Shown: positions 30,145-41,156, numbered from the stretch's first letter. The stretch is 64,000 nt of DNA from Thaumasiovibrio subtropicus (GCF_019703835.1 NZ_AP023054.1:2789580-2853579), one strand, 5' to 3'. Notes: generated from the sequence alone by a model not told the origin. Numbers and translations are program-made.

Positions 30145-30705
30145 GTGATCACTGTTTTCCATCGTCTGTTGTCACGACGTTTTCGTCATCTTGCCCTACT
30201 CACCATGACACTGTTTATCAGTGCTTGCGGTTTTCAGCTACGTGATACTAGCCTGCTTCCACCAGAACTCGACCATGTCTCTCTCAGTAGTTTTGACATC
30301 TATGGCCCATTGAGCCGTATCATGCGGAATCAAATGAGTTTGTATGGTATTGAGCATGTACCTCCAACGGCGGATACGCCAAACTTGCACCTCTCCAGTG
30401 AGATCATTGAAGAGCGCACCCTGTCTCTGTATCAAAATAGCCGTCGAGCTGAGTATGAACTCACCATGGAAGTCTCTTATACCATTAGCTTGCCGGGCAA
30501 AGCGCCCCTGTTTTTGACGACGCAGGTGAACCGAAACTTCCTCGATAACCCGCAAACTGCACTCGCAAAATCGGTAGAACGTGAGTTGGTTGAAAACGAA
30601 ATGCGTGAGCAGGCCGTCTCTCAAATCATGCGTCAACTTGCGCGTGTTAATCGTCTGTTCGAAACGACTGAAAACGACGCTGACGCGACGGATACTCAAT
30701 CCTAA
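30145..30705 (+). CDS. lptE: LPS-assembly lipoprotein LptE
   Basis: LptE is the outer-membrane lipoprotein plug of the LptD translocon that places lipopolysaccharide on the cell surface. The 186-residue protein has a signal ending I-S-A-C near residue 28, then GFQLRDTSLLPPEL, the typical first mature segment. It begins at GTG 30145 with AAGGAG seven bases upstream. The gene is three bases from holA, and the leuS-lptE-holA order is conserved. Confidence 0.93.
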   Translation: MITVFHRLLSRRFRHLALLTMTLFISACGFQLRDTSLLPPELDHVSLSSFDIYGPLSRIMRNQMSLYGIEHVPPTADTPNLHLSSEIIEERTLSLYQNSRRAEYELTMEVSYTISLPGKAPLFLTTQVNRNFLDNPQTALAKSVERELVENEMREQAVSQIMRQLARVNRLFETTENDADATDTQS

Positions 30706-30708
30706 TCT

Positions 30709-31743
30709 ATGCGCGTATTTCCTGAACAGCTTGCGACGCAGTTAAAACAACCGCTGAAGCAAAGCTACCTACTCCTCGGCAATGAACCTTTATTGCTCAA
30801 TGAATCGATGCAAACCCTGCTTCAAGCTGCACGACAGCAGGGTTTTGACGAGAAACACCACTTTGAGATCAATGCGCAAACGGACTGGCAAGCCATTTTC
30901 GACTGCTGCCAAGCCTTGAGCTTATTTTCGGCACGCCAAATCATCGTACTCAGTTTGCCCGACAATGGCCTCAATACGGCCATGAGTAAACAGCTCGTTG
31001 AACTTGCCAGCCTGCTGCATCAAGATATTTTGCTGGTTGTGCTTGGGCCAAGAATTAACAAACGCCAAGAAAGTGCACAATGGTTCAAAGCACTCACAAA
31101 AAATGGCCTCTGGGTACCGTGCAACACGCCCGATGTGCGACAGTTGCCCCGTTTTATTCAGCAACGTTGCCAGCAACTGAATCTTCAAGCAGATCATGAG
31201 TCTATACAGATGTTGGCTCAATCTCATGAAGGAAACCTGCTTGCCCTCGCACAGAGTTTAGAAAAGCTATCGCTGCTCTATCCTGATGGCCAGTTAACGC
31301 TCGTTCGCTTACAAGAATCATCCAGTCGGCATAATCACTTTACGCCCTTTCAACTGGTTGATGCGTTACTCGCCGGTCAAGCAAAACGCAGCCAACGGGT
31401 ACTCACCCAGCTTCAAGGTGAAGGCGTAGAGCCCATTATCTTACTGCGTACGTTACAAAAAGAGCTTTTCCAACTTAACCGTATTCATGAAATGGGACTA
31501 GAGGGAAAAACCCTCGCAAACATTTTTGAACACCTTAAAGTGTGGCAACAACGACGACCACTTTTAACCGGCGCTTTACAACGCCTCCCTAGACAGCGTG
31601 TTACCGTATTGATTCAACATCTCGCGCAGCTCGAAGTGGAAGCGAAGACCAGTTTTGATCATGATATCTGGTTGGGACTGCGCCAATTTAGCATTGGTAT
31701 GTGCGGCTTACCGATAAGCCCGCCTCCAACGCACTTGCCCTGA
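30709..31743 (+). CDS. holA: DNA polymerase III delta subunit
   Basis: HolA opens the beta sliding clamp as part of the clamp-loader complex. The 344-residue protein matches the delta subunit: LLLGNEPLLLNES near residue 22-34 at the beta-contact end, LVVLGPRINKRQESAQWFKAL, and the helical collar with LVDALLAGQAKRSQRVLTQLQGEG. In E. coli the next genes are nadD and cobC before rsfS; here rsfS follows after only 96 bases. Confidence 0.95.
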   Translation: MRVFPEQLATQLKQPLKQSYLLLGNEPLLLNESMQTLLQAARQQGFDEKHHFEINAQTDWQAIFDCCQALSLFSARQIIVLSLPDNGLNTAMSKQLVELASLLHQDILLVVLGPRINKRQESAQWFKALTKNGLWVPCNTPDVRQLPRFIQQRCQQLNLQADHESIQMLAQSHEGNLLALAQSLEKLSLLYPDGQLTLVRLQESSSRHNHFTPFQLVDALLAGQAKRSQRVLTQLQGEGVEPIILLRTLQKELFQLNRIHEMGLEGKTLANIFEHLKVWQQRRPLLTGALQRLPRQRVTVLIQHLAQLEVEAKTSFDHDIWLGLRQFSIGMCGLPISPPPTHLP

Positions 31744-31762
31744 CAACGGCGAATGCTATACT
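31735..31762 (+). promoter_or_regulatory. Probable promoter of the rsfS-to-rlpA operon
   Basis: TTGCCC at 31735-31740 and TATACT at 31757-31762 are 16 bases apart, about 78 bases before rsfS. The -35 overlaps the holA 3' end. Confidence 0.5.
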
Positions 31763-31839
31763 CCTTCGCTTTCAGGCTTCATCTATAATTTTTAATGCTG
31801 CGCTAATGCGGCATATTGCAGACAAATTGAGGAATTCTT

Positions 31840-32157
31840 TTGCAACTACAAGAACTTCAAGACTTTATTGTTGATAAAGTCGACGACATGAAAGCTGTTG
31901 ATATCGTCACTCTCGATGTTGCAGGTAAATCTAGCATCACTGAAGTTATGGTTATCTGCACAGGTAACTCGAATCGCCATGTTTCATCGATTGCCGACCA
32001 CGTTGAAAAAGAGAGCAAAGCAGTCGACTTTCCTCCATTTGGCATAAGTGGTCAAGACGATGCAGAGTGGGTGATCGTGGATATGGGTAGTGTGATGCTG
32101 CACATCATGCAAGAAAGCGCTCGTGAGCTTTACCAGTTAGAAAAACTGTGGAGCTAA
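31840..32157 (+). CDS. rsfS: Ribosome silencing factor RsfS
   Basis: RsfS binds ribosomal protein L14 and blocks subunit joining in stationary phase or starvation. The 105-residue length equals that of E. coli, and the conserved core [20 protein letters not shown] and YQLEKLWS are present. The start is TTG at 31840, with GAGGAA five to six bases upstream. It leads a tight run rsfS-rlmH-mrdA-mrdB-rlpA. Confidence 0.95.
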   Translation: MQLQELQDFIVDKVDDMKAVDIVTLDVAGKSSITEVMVICTGNSNRHVSSIADHVEKESKAVDFPPFGISGQDDAEWVIVDMGSVMLHIMQESARELYQLEKLWS

Positions 32158-32164
32158 CCCCTTA

Positions 32165-32635
32165 ATGAAGTTACAACTGATTGCCGTTGGCACTAAGATG
32201 CCAAAGTGGGTAGAAGAAGGCTACAAAGAGTACAGTCGTCGCTTCCCAAAAGACATGCCACTCGAACTCGTTGAAATCGCAGCGGGCAAACGTGGAAAAA
32301 ATGCTGACATTGCGCGTATTTTGCAAAAAGAAGGCGAAGCCATGTTAGCCGCCGTGCCAAAAGGCAATCGGATTGTAACCTTAGATATCCCAGGAAAGCG
32401 CTGGGATACAGACCAACTCGCTCAGCAGTTAGAAAGCTGGAAGTTGGATGGCCGTGATGTGTCTATTCTCATTGGCGGCCCTGAAGGATTAGCGCCCGCG
32501 TGTAAGGCTGCAGCAGACCAAAGCTGGTCGCTATCGCCCCTCACCTTGCCTCACCCACTTGTCCGTGTCGTGATGGCTGAAAGCTTATACCGCGCTTGGA
32601 GCATTACCGCCAACCACCCGTATCACCGAGAATAA
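32165..32635 (+). CDS. rlmH: 23S rRNA pseudouridine-1915 N3-methyltransferase
   Basis: RlmH is a small SPOUT-class methyltransferase that modifies pseudouridine 1915 in helix 69 of 23S rRNA on assembled 70S ribosomes. The 156-residue protein has the standard length and knot-forming motifs ([33 protein letters not shown]). It lies seven bases after rsfS and six before mrdA. Confidence 0.96.
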   Translation: MKLQLIAVGTKMPKWVEEGYKEYSRRFPKDMPLELVEIAAGKRGKNADIARILQKEGEAMLAAVPKGNRIVTLDIPGKRWDTDQLAQQLESWKLDGRDVSILIGGPEGLAPACKAAADQSWSLSPLTLPHPLVRVVMAESLYRAWSITANHPYHRE

Positions 32636-32641
32636 CGCCCA

Positions 32642-34582
32642 ATGAGACAAAAGCGAACGCAGATCCGCGATTACCGTGCTGAATCGGCCCTTTTTTTTCG
32701 CCGAGCATTGGTCTCATTCGCGGGCATTCTTGTGCTCGTCAGCCTACTCCTTGTCAACCTGTACAACATTCAGGTGAGTGAGTACGAAGACTACGCCACA
32801 CGCTCTAACGACAACCGCATCAAATTTGTTCCTGTCGCCCCAAACCGTGGCCTGATTTACGACAGAAATGGCGTTGTACTCGCAGAGAATTTGCCCGTAT
32901 TTTCTCTGGACATCACCCCCGAGCAAAGCCCCAACTTAGACGAAACTATCGCATCGTTGAGCGAGCTTATTCCCATCACCGAAGCGGAAATAACCCGCTT
33001 TGAGCGCGAGCGACGCCGCACACGACGCTTCAATGCCGTCCCGCTCAAAAACCAGCTAACAGAAGATGAAGTAGCCCTATTCTATGTAAACCAACACCGT
33101 TTTCCCGGTGTAGAAGTGCGCGCTCACCTAAAACGTCACTATCCATTTGGTGATGCATTAACCCACGCGCTGGGCTATGTTGCCCGTATTAATGATCGAG
33201 ATGTTGCCCGCCTCGAACGCGAAGAGAAAATCAGCAACTACCGAGCAACACGTGATATCGGCAAACTTGGGGTTGAGCGTTACTATGAAGACCTGTTGCA
33301 TGGCACTGCCGGTTATCAAGAAGTTGAAGTAAATAGCCGTGGCCGCGTCATTCGTACCTTGAAATATGTGCCGCCAATACCTGGCAAAGACATCTACCTT
33401 AACATCGATATCGACTTGCAGCTTTACGTGCAAAAGAAACTGACTCGAGAAGTCACCGACCCAGAGACTGGCGAAATACGTGAAGTGCAAAAACGTGGCG
33501 CAATCGTCATCCTAGATCCGGATGATGCTTCCGTACTCGCGATGGTGTCGAGCCCAAGTTATGACCCTAACTTGTTTGTACATGGTATTTCCGCTAAAGA
33601 TTACCGTGGTCTACTGAATGACAATAGCCGCCCTCTGGTTAACCGTGTCACGCTGGGGATTTACCCTCCTGCCTCGACTATCAAACCTCATCTCGCCGTC
33701 GCCGCACTGCAAGAGGAGGTTATCGACGAAGAAACAACGCGAAATGATCATGGTTCGTGGCGTATTCCCGGCACCGATTCACGTAGCGCGCGCGCCTTCC
33801 GTGACTGGAAGCGCTGGGGGCACGGTAAGGTGAATATATTCCAAGCGATTGAAGAGTCTGTCGATACCTTCTATTACCAAATGGCCTATGATCTCGGCAT
33901 TGATCGCATGTCGGTTTGGATGAATAAGTTTGGTTTTGGTGATTATACCGGCATCGATATCTTCGAAGAGAGCAGCGCCAACATGCCAACCCGTGAATGG
34001 AAGCAAGTGCGGCATAAAACACCTTGGTATAAGGGTGACACCATTCCAATCGGCATTGGACAAGGTTACTGGACAGCGACCCCAATGCAGCTCGCAAAAG
34101 CAACCAATGTGTTAGTTAACCATGGCAAAGTCGATGCGCCGCAACTTCTCATGCGTATCGGTGATGGCGACGAATCCGACATCGTGCCACGTCCATTCGA
34201 AAACATTACGCCTGTGCGCGAGCGTCACTGGGAGGTTGCGCTGGAGGGAATGCGGCTCGTCAACCATGGTAAAAAAGGCACGGCGCGAGCGAGCTTTACG
34301 CAAATGGATTATGAGACAGGCGGTAAAACCGGGACAGCGCAAGTCTTTGGCCTTGCCGAAGACCAAGAGTATGAGGCGGATGAGATTGAGGAACATCTTC
34401 GTGACCATGCCCTCTATGTCGGCTTTGCGCCATTTGATAAACCTGAGCTGGTTGTCTCCATGGTACTTGAAAATGCGGGCGGGGGTTCATCCAACGCCGC
34501 CCCACTTGCTAGACGTATTTTCGACCACATCTTAGTCACACCTGAAATAACGACCGCAGAATTAAGAAAGGTAGAAGAATGA
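32642..34582 (+). CDS. mrdA: Peptidoglycan transpeptidase PBP2
   Basis: PBP2 crosslinks peptidoglycan in the rod (elongasome) complex and partners RodA. The 646-residue class B penicillin-binding protein has one N-terminal membrane helix (about residues 22-42), a pedestal domain, and a transpeptidase domain with the active-site motif S-T-I-K at Ser345 ([15 protein letters not shown]), the S-V-D triad in [14 protein letters not shown], and K-T-G in [11 protein letters not shown]. It overlaps mrdB by four bases, consistent with equal production of the two partners. Confidence 0.96.
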   Translation: MRQKRTQIRDYRAESALFFRRALVSFAGILVLVSLLLVNLYNIQVSEYEDYATRSNDNRIKFVPVAPNRGLIYDRNGVVLAENLPVFSLDITPEQSPNLDETIASLSELIPITEAEITRFERERRRTRRFNAVPLKNQLTEDEVALFYVNQHRFPGVEVRAHLKRHYPFGDALTHALGYVARINDRDVARLEREEKISNYRATRDIGKLGVERYYEDLLHGTAGYQEVEVNSRGRVIRTLKYVPPIPGKDIYLNIDIDLQLYVQKKLTREVTDPETGEIREVQKRGAIVILDPDDASVLAMVSSPSYDPNLFVHGISAKDYRGLLNDNSRPLVNRVTLGIYPPASTIKPHLAVAALQEEVIDEETTRNDHGSWRIPGTDSRSARAFRDWKRWGHGKVNIFQAIEESVDTFYYQMAYDLGIDRMSVWMNKFGFGDYTGIDIFEESSANMPTREWKQVRHKTPWYKGDTIPIGIGQGYWTATPMQLAKATNVLVNHGKVDAPQLLMRIGDGDESDIVPRPFENITPVRERHWEVALEGMRLVNHGKKGTARASFTQMDYETGGKTGTAQVFGLAEDQEYEADEIEEHLRDHALYVGFAPFDKPELVVSMVLENAGGGSSNAAPLARRIFDHILVTPEITTAELRKVEE

Positions 34583-35703
34583 ACACCCTATCTTCAGTAA
34601 CCGGCCAAAAGAAAACGATCTTTGAACGTATTCACCTCGATTTGCCGCTACTCCTTGGCTTAATTGCAGTTGTCGCCTTTGGGTTACTCGTGATGTGGAG
34701 CGCCAGTGGTCAGAGTGTCGCGATGATGGAGCGTCAGGTCATACGTATTGGTATGGCTTTTGGTGTCATGTTTGTGCTCGCCCAAATCCCCCCGCGACAA
34801 TATGAAAACTGGGCCCCTTACATGTTCTTTGCTGGCGTGATTCTACTGCTCTGCGTGTTGTTTTTCGGTGTGTCATCAAAAGGGGCGCAGCGTTGGCTAG
34901 ATCTTGGCTTTATCCGCTTCCAGCCGTCAGAACTGTTAAAGCTTGCTGTGCCACTCATGGTGGCACGGTTTATTGGTAATCAACCTCTGCCGCCGAGCTT
35001 CAGGAACTTAATGATTGCCTTAGTGATGATCGTTATTCCGACCATTTTAATCGCGAAACAGCCCGACCTTGGCACCTCTATTCTTATCGCTGCGTCAGGT
35101 ATTTTCGTCCTGTTTCTTTCTGGAATGAGTTGGCGGCTGATATTTTCTGCTGGTGTCTTAGCGGGCGCATTCATGCCGATATTGTGGTTTTTCTTGATGC
35201 GAGACTATCAACGTGTCCGCGTTCGAACACTGTTTAACCCTGAATCAGATCCGCTTGGGGCTGGCTATCACATCATTCAGTCTAAGATTGCGATTGGCTC
35301 AGGGGGTATTACAGGCAAAGGCTGGTTACAAGGCACCCAGTCGCAACTCGAGTTTCTCCCCGAACGTCATACCGACTTCATCTTTGCGGTCATCGCCGAA
35401 GAGTGGGGGCTCGCAGGCATTGTTACCCTGCTGATCCTTTACCTCTTCATCATCGGGCGTGGTCTGCTACTTGCGAGTCGTGCGCAAACCGCGTTTGGTC
35501 GCATGATGGCAGGCAGTGTCGTTCTCAGTTTCTTTGTTTATATTTTTGTAAATATTGGCATGGTGAGTGGTATTTTGCCTGTAGTAGGCGTACCGTTGCC
35601 ATTAATCAGTTATGGCGGCACATCCATGGTGACGCTTCTCGCTGGTTTTGGCATCTTAATGTCAATTCACACTCACCGAAAAATGCTGTCTAAGGCGACA
35701 TAA
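34579..35703 (+). CDS. mrdB: Peptidoglycan glycosyltransferase RodA
   Basis: RodA is the SEDS-family glycan polymerase of the elongasome. The 374-residue protein has about ten membrane helices and signature segments [46 protein letters not shown] and [14 protein letters not shown]. The start overlaps the mrdA stop, and its own stop codon shares a base with the rlpA start. Confidence 0.96.
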   Translation: MNTLSSVTGQKKTIFERIHLDLPLLLGLIAVVAFGLLVMWSASGQSVAMMERQVIRIGMAFGVMFVLAQIPPRQYENWAPYMFFAGVILLLCVLFFGVSSKGAQRWLDLGFIRFQPSELLKLAVPLMVARFIGNQPLPPSFRNLMIALVMIVIPTILIAKQPDLGTSILIAASGIFVLFLSGMSWRLIFSAGVLAGAFMPILWFFLMRDYQRVRVRTLFNPESDPLGAGYHIIQSKIAIGSGGITGKGWLQGTQSQLEFLPERHTDFIFAVIAEEWGLAGIVTLLILYLFIIGRGLLLASRAQTAFGRMMAGSVVLSFFVYIFVNIGMVSGILPVVGVPLPLISYGGTSMVTLLAGFGILMSIHTHRKMLSKAT

Positions 35704-36641
35704 TGCGAAAAAGGATTCTATTTACCGCAGCGTTACTACTTGCAGGTTGTAACAGCACAACAACAGAGCGCTATGATTTAGCCGATGACATTGCGCCAGA
35801 GTATACGCCTGACGTGGTGCACCTTGAGAATGCTCAACCTCGTTATGAGCCTTATAGCCTTGCAGGAAACAAAGACTACACACTGCGTGGTCAGTCTTAT
35901 CAAATTATTACTGACACCGAGGGCTTTACCGAGCAAGGTGATGCTTCATGGTACGGGAAAAAATTTCACGGCCACCTCACCTCCAACGGTGAAGTGTATG
36001 ACATGTACTCGATGACGGCCGCACATAAGACGCTGCCTTTGCCTAGCTATGTCAAAGTGACGAATTTACAAAACGAGAAAACCGTCATCGTTCGTGTCAA
36101 TGACCGAGGTCCATTCCATGAAGGGCGCATCATCGATCTCAGTTATGCAGCCGCAAAACGTATTGGCTCGCTAGAAAAAGGGACGGTCCCAGTCAACATC
36201 GAAGTCATCACAGTCCCGAAACCGGGCAAAGATGAAGTGCACACGATTAGCCCTAATCACTATTACGTGCAACTTGCCGCGGTGAGTCAGCCCGATGCCG
36301 TCATTGCTAAAGCAGCGCCACTCGCGCAATCACATAGCACCAAAGTGATCAGCGAAGAAGACCCAGATCGCGGTCTGTTCAGAGTGCGTCTCGGCCCATT
36401 TAATGACCGCCATGCCGCAACGCAAGCACAAGCGGCTGCCAAACAACACGGATTTACCCACGCTTATATCATCACGGTAAAACGTCCAACGGCAAAAGAA
36501 GATGGTGTCGTTGCAGAAGCTAGCTCAACTATCCAGTTTGGTGTTGCAACGTCTCAAAATACAATCTCGACACCTGCTGAGGTTCAAACCACACCAACAA
36601 AAAGTGCTTCCCAAGTGAGTGATAAGGCACCTTCGTCTTGA
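35703..36641 (+). CDS. rlpA: Septal-ring lytic transglycosylase lipoprotein RlpA
   Basis: RlpA binds glycan strands lacking stem peptides at the septum and in some species cleaves them. The 312-residue protein has a lipobox L-A-G-C near residue 15, a double-psi beta-barrel (GDASWYGKKFHGHLTSNGE through VRVNDRGPFHEGRIIDLSY) and a SPOR domain (HYYVQLAAVSQPDA). The catalytic-type Asp in NDRGPF is present, so activity is possible. The first base of its ATG is the last base of the mrdB stop. Confidence 0.93.
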   Translation: MRKRILFTAALLLAGCNSTTTERYDLADDIAPEYTPDVVHLENAQPRYEPYSLAGNKDYTLRGQSYQIITDTEGFTEQGDASWYGKKFHGHLTSNGEVYDMYSMTAAHKTLPLPSYVKVTNLQNEKTVIVRVNDRGPFHEGRIIDLSYAAAKRIGSLEKGTVPVNIEVITVPKPGKDEVHTISPNHYYVQLAAVSQPDAVIAKAAPLAQSHSTKVISEEDPDRGLFRVRLGPFNDRHAATQAQAAAKQHGFTHAYIITVKRPTAKEDGVVAEASSTIQFGVATSQNTISTPAEVQTTPTKSASQVSDKAPSS

Positions 36642-36726
36642 GATTGCTTCAAAGCACTCGCTGCTGTTGAAAACGGAATTTGTTAAGATAGTGGGGTTAC
36701 AACACCCTAAACAATAAGATTTCTCT

Positions 36727-37890
36727 ATGTATAAATTAGCTTTGCGTTCGTTACCTGCTCTTTGTTTCATGTCTCTTTCTGCCACTGCTGCGCCTGCAAT
36801 CGTGCCTGATGCTCCAAGTATTGCAGCGAAAGGTTATGTGTTAATGGACTTTAAGTCGGGGCAAATCCTCGCCGAAAACCACCAAGACACTCGCCTCCAC
36901 CCAGCCAGTTTGACAAAGCTGATGACCAGCTATGTCATCGGCCAAGAAATTAAGCAAGGTAACCTGTCACACGATGATGATGTCACTATCAGTGAAAAGG
37001 CTTGGGCGAAAAACTTTCCCGGCTCATCAAAAATGTTCATCGAAGTAGGCACAAGCGTCAAAGTCTCCGACCTCAATCGCGGTATCATCATTCAATCGGG
37101 TAATGACGCCTGTGTCGCGATGGCAGAACATATTGCTGGCTCGACGGATGCGTTTGCAGAGCTGATGAATGGCTGGGCAACCACGCTCAACATGACGCAA
37201 TCCTCTTTCTCCAATCCACACGGTTTAGATGACGATAAGCTCTACACGACTCCATATGACATGGCATTGCTGACGCAAGCGATTATTCGTGATCTACCTG
37301 AAGAGTTTCCTATCTATGGTGAAAAGTCGTTCACCTACAACGGCATCACTCAGTACAACCGAAATGGTCTTTTATGGGATGAAAGCCTCAACGTAGACGG
37401 CATGAAAACCGGCCACACCAACAAAGCAGGCTACAGTTTGGTCAGCACGGCCACCCAAAACGACATGCGCCTTATTGCCGTTGTGATGGGAACAGAAAGT
37501 CCGGATGCACGGAAAGCGGAGAGCAAAAAACTGCTTAGCTACGGCTTCCGTTTCTTTGGCAACATTACCCCGAATCAAGCCGGTGACGTATTTGCTACTG
37601 AGCGCGTCTGGATGGGTGAAACAGACACCGTCAAGCTAGGGTTGCAACAAGATATTCACCTAACGTTACCTCGCAGCCAAATTCAATCGCTTGAAGCAAG
37701 TTTTACATTGAATGAAACACTTAAAGCCCCGATTAAAACGGGTGATGTACTGGGCACCATCTACTACCATGCTGATGGCGAAGATATTGCCGAATATCCG
37801 TTAGTCGCACTGGAAGATATCAAAGAAGGCAGCTGGTTTAGCCAAATGCAGGACAAGCTCTCCCTCTCTGTATCGGGCTGGTTCGGCTAA
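36727..37890 (+). CDS. dacA: D-alanyl-D-alanine carboxypeptidase PBP5
   Basis: PBP5 trims the terminal D-alanine from peptidoglycan pentapeptides and influences cell shape. The 387-residue protein has a cleavable signal (to about residue 22), the active-site motif S-L-T-K with Ser61 and Lys64 ([15 protein letters not shown]), S-G-N ([18 protein letters not shown]) and K-T-G ([14 protein letters not shown]). The C-terminal amphipathic helix ([19 protein letters not shown]) anchors it to the membrane surface. Confidence 0.96.
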   Translation: MYKLALRSLPALCFMSLSATAAPAIVPDAPSIAAKGYVLMDFKSGQILAENHQDTRLHPASLTKLMTSYVIGQEIKQGNLSHDDDVTISEKAWAKNFPGSSKMFIEVGTSVKVSDLNRGIIIQSGNDACVAMAEHIAGSTDAFAELMNGWATTLNMTQSSFSNPHGLDDDKLYTTPYDMALLTQAIIRDLPEEFPIYGEKSFTYNGITQYNRNGLLWDESLNVDGMKTGHTNKAGYSLVSTATQNDMRLIAVVMGTESPDARKAESKKLLSYGFRFFGNITPNQAGDVFATERVWMGETDTVKLGLQQDIHLTLPRSQIQSLEASFTLNETLKAPIKTGDVLGTIYYHADGEDIAEYPLVALEDIKEGSWFSQMQDKLSLSVSGWFG

Positions 37891-37945
37891 TCTCAATAGG
37901 TTAGCCCAGAACGTATTTTGTTCCTATCGCGGGGCATACAGTGAC

Positions 37946-37974
37946 TTGAGTTCTTCAACACTTGAGATTACTAT
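37946..37974 (+). promoter_or_regulatory. Probable promoter of ybeD
   Basis: TTGAGT at 37946-37951 and TACTAT at 37969-37974 are 17 bases apart, about 32 bases before the ybeD ATG. Confidence 0.55.
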
Positions 37975-38005
37975 TCCCCGCTTAATAATATTGCTGGAGC
38001 CTGTT

Positions 38006-38278
38006 ATGCAACAACCACAAGCCACGTTGCGCGATCTATTGGAATTTCCTTGCTCGTTTACCTACAAAGCAGTGGGCGCAGCGAAGCCGGAGCTTCCAGA
38101 TCTCGTCCTTGAAGTGATTCAACGTCACGCACCAGGTGACTATACGCCACGCGTTAAGCCGAGCGCTAAAGGGAACTTTAATTCAGTCTCAGTAACCATT
38201 ACTGCAACCTCAATTGAGCAAGTGGAAACACTTTACAAAGAGCTTGCTGATATTGATATCGTTAAGATGGTGCTGTAA
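38006..38278 (+). CDS. ybeD: YbeD family regulatory protein (DUF493)
   Basis: This 90-residue protein is of the YbeD family, with an ACT-like ferredoxin fold and no proven molecular role. It is conserved between dacA and lipB. Family text includes [34 protein letters not shown] and [11 protein letters not shown]. The ATG at 38006 is chosen because GGAG lies six bases upstream and the product length matches E. coli (87 residues). A longer frame back to 37946 would overlap the -35 of the promoter. Confidence 0.93.
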   Translation: MQQPQATLRDLLEFPCSFTYKAVGAAKPELPDLVLEVIQRHAPGDYTPRVKPSAKGNFNSVSVTITATSIEQVETLYKELADIDIVKMVL

Positions 38279-38354
38279 AACCCTGCAATTCTGGTGTGAA
38301 TTGTAACTGACGGCCGCGCAACGTGGTCGTCTATCTTTCTCCGAATCCATTCTT

Positions 38355-38374
38355 TATAATGTCCGCCAACGGAC
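38355..38374 (+). promoter_or_regulatory. lipB promoter with palindrome at the start site
   Basis: A perfect TATAAT lies at 38355-38360, though the -35 is poor. It is directly followed by GTCCG (38361-38365), CCAA and CGGAC (38370-38374), a small palindrome covering the likely transcription start near 38367. This could be an operator. Confidence 0.45.
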
Positions 38375-38404
38375 GTGACACTCCCTGATAACAATCGTTT
38401 TACT

Positions 38405-39064
38405 ATGGGTATTTCAGTGCTAAACCACCTTATTGTTCGCAATCTAGGCCGATGTGACTATCAAACCACTTATCAAGCCATGCATGACTTTACCGATCAA
38501 CGCGGCGAAGACACCACGGATGAAGTATGGTTAGTTGAACATCACCCAGTTTTTACCCAAGGACAAGCAGGAAAGGCTGAGCACCTGATCAATCCAGGCG
38601 ATATTCCGGTTGTACAGGCAGATCGAGGTGGACAGGTGACTTATCACGGGCCGGGGCAACTCGTCGCTTACGTGCTAATTGACCTGCGTCGTCGCAAGCT
38701 CGGCGTTCGCGATTTGGTGACACACATTGAAAATACCGTCATCAACACTCTCGGCTCTCTTAATATCGACGCGAAAGCTCGACCTGATGCACCTGGTGTT
38801 TATGTAAATCACCAGAAAATCTGCTCACTCGGACTTCGCATTCGAAAGGGATGCTCGTTTCATGGTCTGGCACTCAATGTTAATATGGATCTAGCACCTT
38901 TCTTGCGCATTAACCCTTGTGGTTATGCTGGAATGGAAATGACACAGGTGGCTCAGCTCAACGAGTCAAGTCAATTGTCGGACATACAGCCTATTTTAAT
39001 ACAACACTTCACTGCGCTTCTCGGATATGAGCAGATTGAGTGGACTACGGAAAACAAGCAATAA
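38405..39064 (+). CDS. lipB: Lipoyl(octanoyl) transferase
   Basis: LipB transfers octanoate from acyl carrier protein to lipoyl domains of 2-oxoacid dehydrogenases and the glycine cleavage H protein. The 219-residue form shows [53 protein letters not shown] with the catalytic lysine, and [10 protein letters not shown] with the acyl-carrying cysteine. I chose ATG 38405 by alignment to enteric and Vibrio LipB; a GTG at 38375 would leave almost no leader after the predicted start site. It shares one base with lipA. Confidence 0.93.
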   Translation: MGISVLNHLIVRNLGRCDYQTTYQAMHDFTDQRGEDTTDEVWLVEHHPVFTQGQAGKAEHLINPGDIPVVQADRGGQVTYHGPGQLVAYVLIDLRRRKLGVRDLVTHIENTVINTLGSLNIDAKARPDAPGVYVNHQKICSLGLRIRKGCSFHGLALNVNMDLAPFLRINPCGYAGMEMTQVAQLNESSQLSDIQPILIQHFTALLGYEQIEWTTENKQ

Positions 39065-40029
39065 TGAGCAAGCCTATTCAAATGGAAACTGGCGTCAAAT
39101 ACCGTGATGCCGACAAAATGGCGCTAATTCCGGTGAAACACGTCACCGAAGAGCCAAAGCAAGCACTGCGCAAGCCTGACTGGATGAAAATCAAGCTTCC
39201 AGCGGATAGCCAGCGTATTCAAGACATTAAAGCAGCAATGCGTAAAAACAAACTGCACTCAGTTTGTGAAGAAGCGTCTTGCCCGAACTTGGCTGAGTGT
39301 TTCAACCATGGTACGGCAACCTTTATGATCCTTGGGGCGATTTGTACACGCCGTTGTCCATTCTGTGATGTTGCCCATGGCCGCCCGTTGCCACCAAGTG
39401 CTGAAGAACCTCAAAAACTGGCACAAACCATTGCTGACATGAAGCTGCGCTATGTTGTGATCACCTCCGTTGACCGTGATGACCTTCGCGATGGCGGTGC
39501 GCAGCACTTTGCTGACTGTACCCGAGAAATTCGAGCGAAATCACCCAACATTCGCATCGAAACCCTTGTACCAGATTTTCGCGGCCGCATGGATCGAGCA
39601 CTCGAGCTATTAAAAGACAATCCACCGGATGTCTTTAACCACAACCTAGAGACTGCACCACGCCTGTACCGTCGAGTTCGCCCAGGTGCAAACTACAAGT
39701 GGTCTCTCGAGCTACTGAAGAAATTCGGTGAAATGCATCCTGACGTCCCAACGAAATCAGGCTTGATGATGGGACTTGGTGAAACAAAAGAAGAGATTGT
39801 TGAAGTACTGAAAGATCTTCGTGCCCATGGCGTGACTATGCTAACGCTAGGCCAATACCTCGCACCGAGTCGTCACCACTTACCTGTCGAGCGCTATGTA
39901 CCACCTTCAGAGTTTGATGAGTTAAAAGAGATTGCCCTTGAACTTGGCTTTACACATGCCGCTTGTGGTCCCTTTGTACGCTCTTCTTACCATGCAGACC
40001 TGCAAGCGAAAGGTGAAGAGGTGAAGTAA
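39064..40029 (+). CDS. lipA: Lipoyl synthase
   Basis: LipA is a radical-SAM enzyme that inserts two sulfurs in the octanoyl chain made by LipB. The 321 residues equal E. coli LipA. Both clusters are visible: the auxiliary cluster cysteines in [15 protein letters not shown] and the radical-SAM triad in [15 protein letters not shown]; the [12 protein letters not shown] tail with the cluster-ligating serine is also intact. ATG 39064 overlaps the lipB stop by one base. Confidence 0.97.
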   Translation: MSKPIQMETGVKYRDADKMALIPVKHVTEEPKQALRKPDWMKIKLPADSQRIQDIKAAMRKNKLHSVCEEASCPNLAECFNHGTATFMILGAICTRRCPFCDVAHGRPLPPSAEEPQKLAQTIADMKLRYVVITSVDRDDLRDGGAQHFADCTREIRAKSPNIRIETLVPDFRGRMDRALELLKDNPPDVFNHNLETAPRLYRRVRPGANYKWSLELLKKFGEMHPDVPTKSGLMMGLGETKEEIVEVLKDLRAHGVTMLTLGQYLAPSRHHLPVERYVPPSEFDELKEIALELGFTHAACGPFVRSSYHADLQAKGEEVK

Positions 40030-40050
40030 CCCTTCACTACTCTCCGACAC

Positions 40051-40079
40051 AAAAAAGCCAGCTTATCGCTGGCTTTTTT
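40051..40079. terminator. Bidirectional terminator between lipA and bamC
   Basis: AAAAAAGCCAGC at 40051-40062 pairs with GCTGGCTTTTTT at 40068-40079. Both strands end in T-runs, serving the converging lipA and bamC. Confidence 0.92.
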
Positions 40080-40107
40080 ACATATGGCTTTCAAGCTTTC
40101 AAAGTAC

Positions 40108-41142
40108 TTACTCAGCACTACGCTCAACAAATGCGGCAAAAGCCAACGCTAAGCTTTCAAGATCCTGTTCTGCAACCGGCTTGCCGTTACCATCGGTGAC
40201 ATTGATTGAGGTACGGTTACCCAAATCACCCAATTGCACTTTATAAGTACGACTACCTAAACGGATTGGCTTCACACCCAACTCTTGCCAGAACTCGTCG
40301 TCCGCCGGTTTGAAGCGTACATCAATCTCACCTTGCGAGCGGTTTCGCCCTTCTAACGTAAAGCCAGACTTGTTCAATAGTGACGGGATACGCTCCCAGA
40401 ACACATCATACGAAGCTCGAGCGATAATCACAGGTAAACCACTGCGATCTTGTCCCATACTGATTGGAATACGCTTAATCTGCTGTTGGGCCAAACGCTG
40501 CGCTTCTTCACGCATCTCTTGGTCATAACGTGATGTGATCAAGTTGGTCATGATGGCACTGTAGCGCTGACGTGTGAGCTGATCGGCAGGAAGCGCATCA
40601 AAGCCCTCTTTCTTAAACTCAAGCGGTTTCACCATGAAGCCAAAACGACGTCCATCCATCACCATACGAATCAGATAACGAGAGCTGATCCCGGCTTCAT
40701 CATCGCCTTCTTGTGTCCAACGAATCCAGTTGGTTTCAATCAACCCAGGCTCGCGACGACGCACATCAACCCCTGAACGGGTCACAGCACGTTTAAAGAC
40801 ATCCCAAACTTTTTCAAGATTTTCTTCAGAAACGAGCCAAACTGTCACGGTACCATCGGCATCAACTTGTGTACGCGCGCCCGGAATAAGCTCTAGCACC
40901 TGAACAGGTGAACGAATATCCACCTCAGGCCCCGTACCACCTTGGAACTGACCTTCTGGAATACGATAGTCAGAGTAAACAGGCATATTCATGCCCTCAG
41001 GCACACGCATTGCTTCTAAAGCTGGCGCATCAAGGTAGTCAAAATCTTGTTTTGCCTGACGACGCGCCTCGGGGTTACTTGAACATGCAGCTAGAAGCAA
41101 AATGACGGTACTGCTTAGCGCTAGCCTAGAGGTGAACTTCAT
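40108..41142 (-). CDS. bamC: Outer-membrane protein assembly factor BamC
   Basis: BamC is a lipoprotein of the BAM complex that inserts beta-barrel proteins in the outer membrane. The 344 residues match E. coli. The signal ends L-A-A-C near residue 20, followed by the unstructured BamD-binding stretch (RRQAKQDFDYLDAPAL) and two helix-grip domains. It lies 14 bases downstream of dapA in the conserved dapA-bamC operon. Confidence 0.94.
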   Translation of the reverse strand: MKFTSRLALSSTVILLLAACSSNPEARRQAKQDFDYLDAPALEAMRVPEGMNMPVYSDYRIPEGQFQGGTGPEVDIRSPVQVLELIPGARTQVDADGTVTVWLVSEENLEKVWDVFKRAVTRSGVDVRRREPGLIETNWIRWTQEGDDEAGISSRYLIRMVMDGRRFGFMVKPLEFKKEGFDALPADQLTRQRYSAIMTNLITSRYDQEMREEAQRLAQQQIKRIPISMGQDRSGLPVIIARASYDVFWERIPSLLNKSGFTLEGRNRSQGEIDVRFKPADDEFWQELGVKPIRLGSRTYKVQLGDLGNRTSINVTDGNGKPVAEQDLESLALAFAAFVERSAE

Positions 41143-41156
41143 TACTTCTCCTGAAA

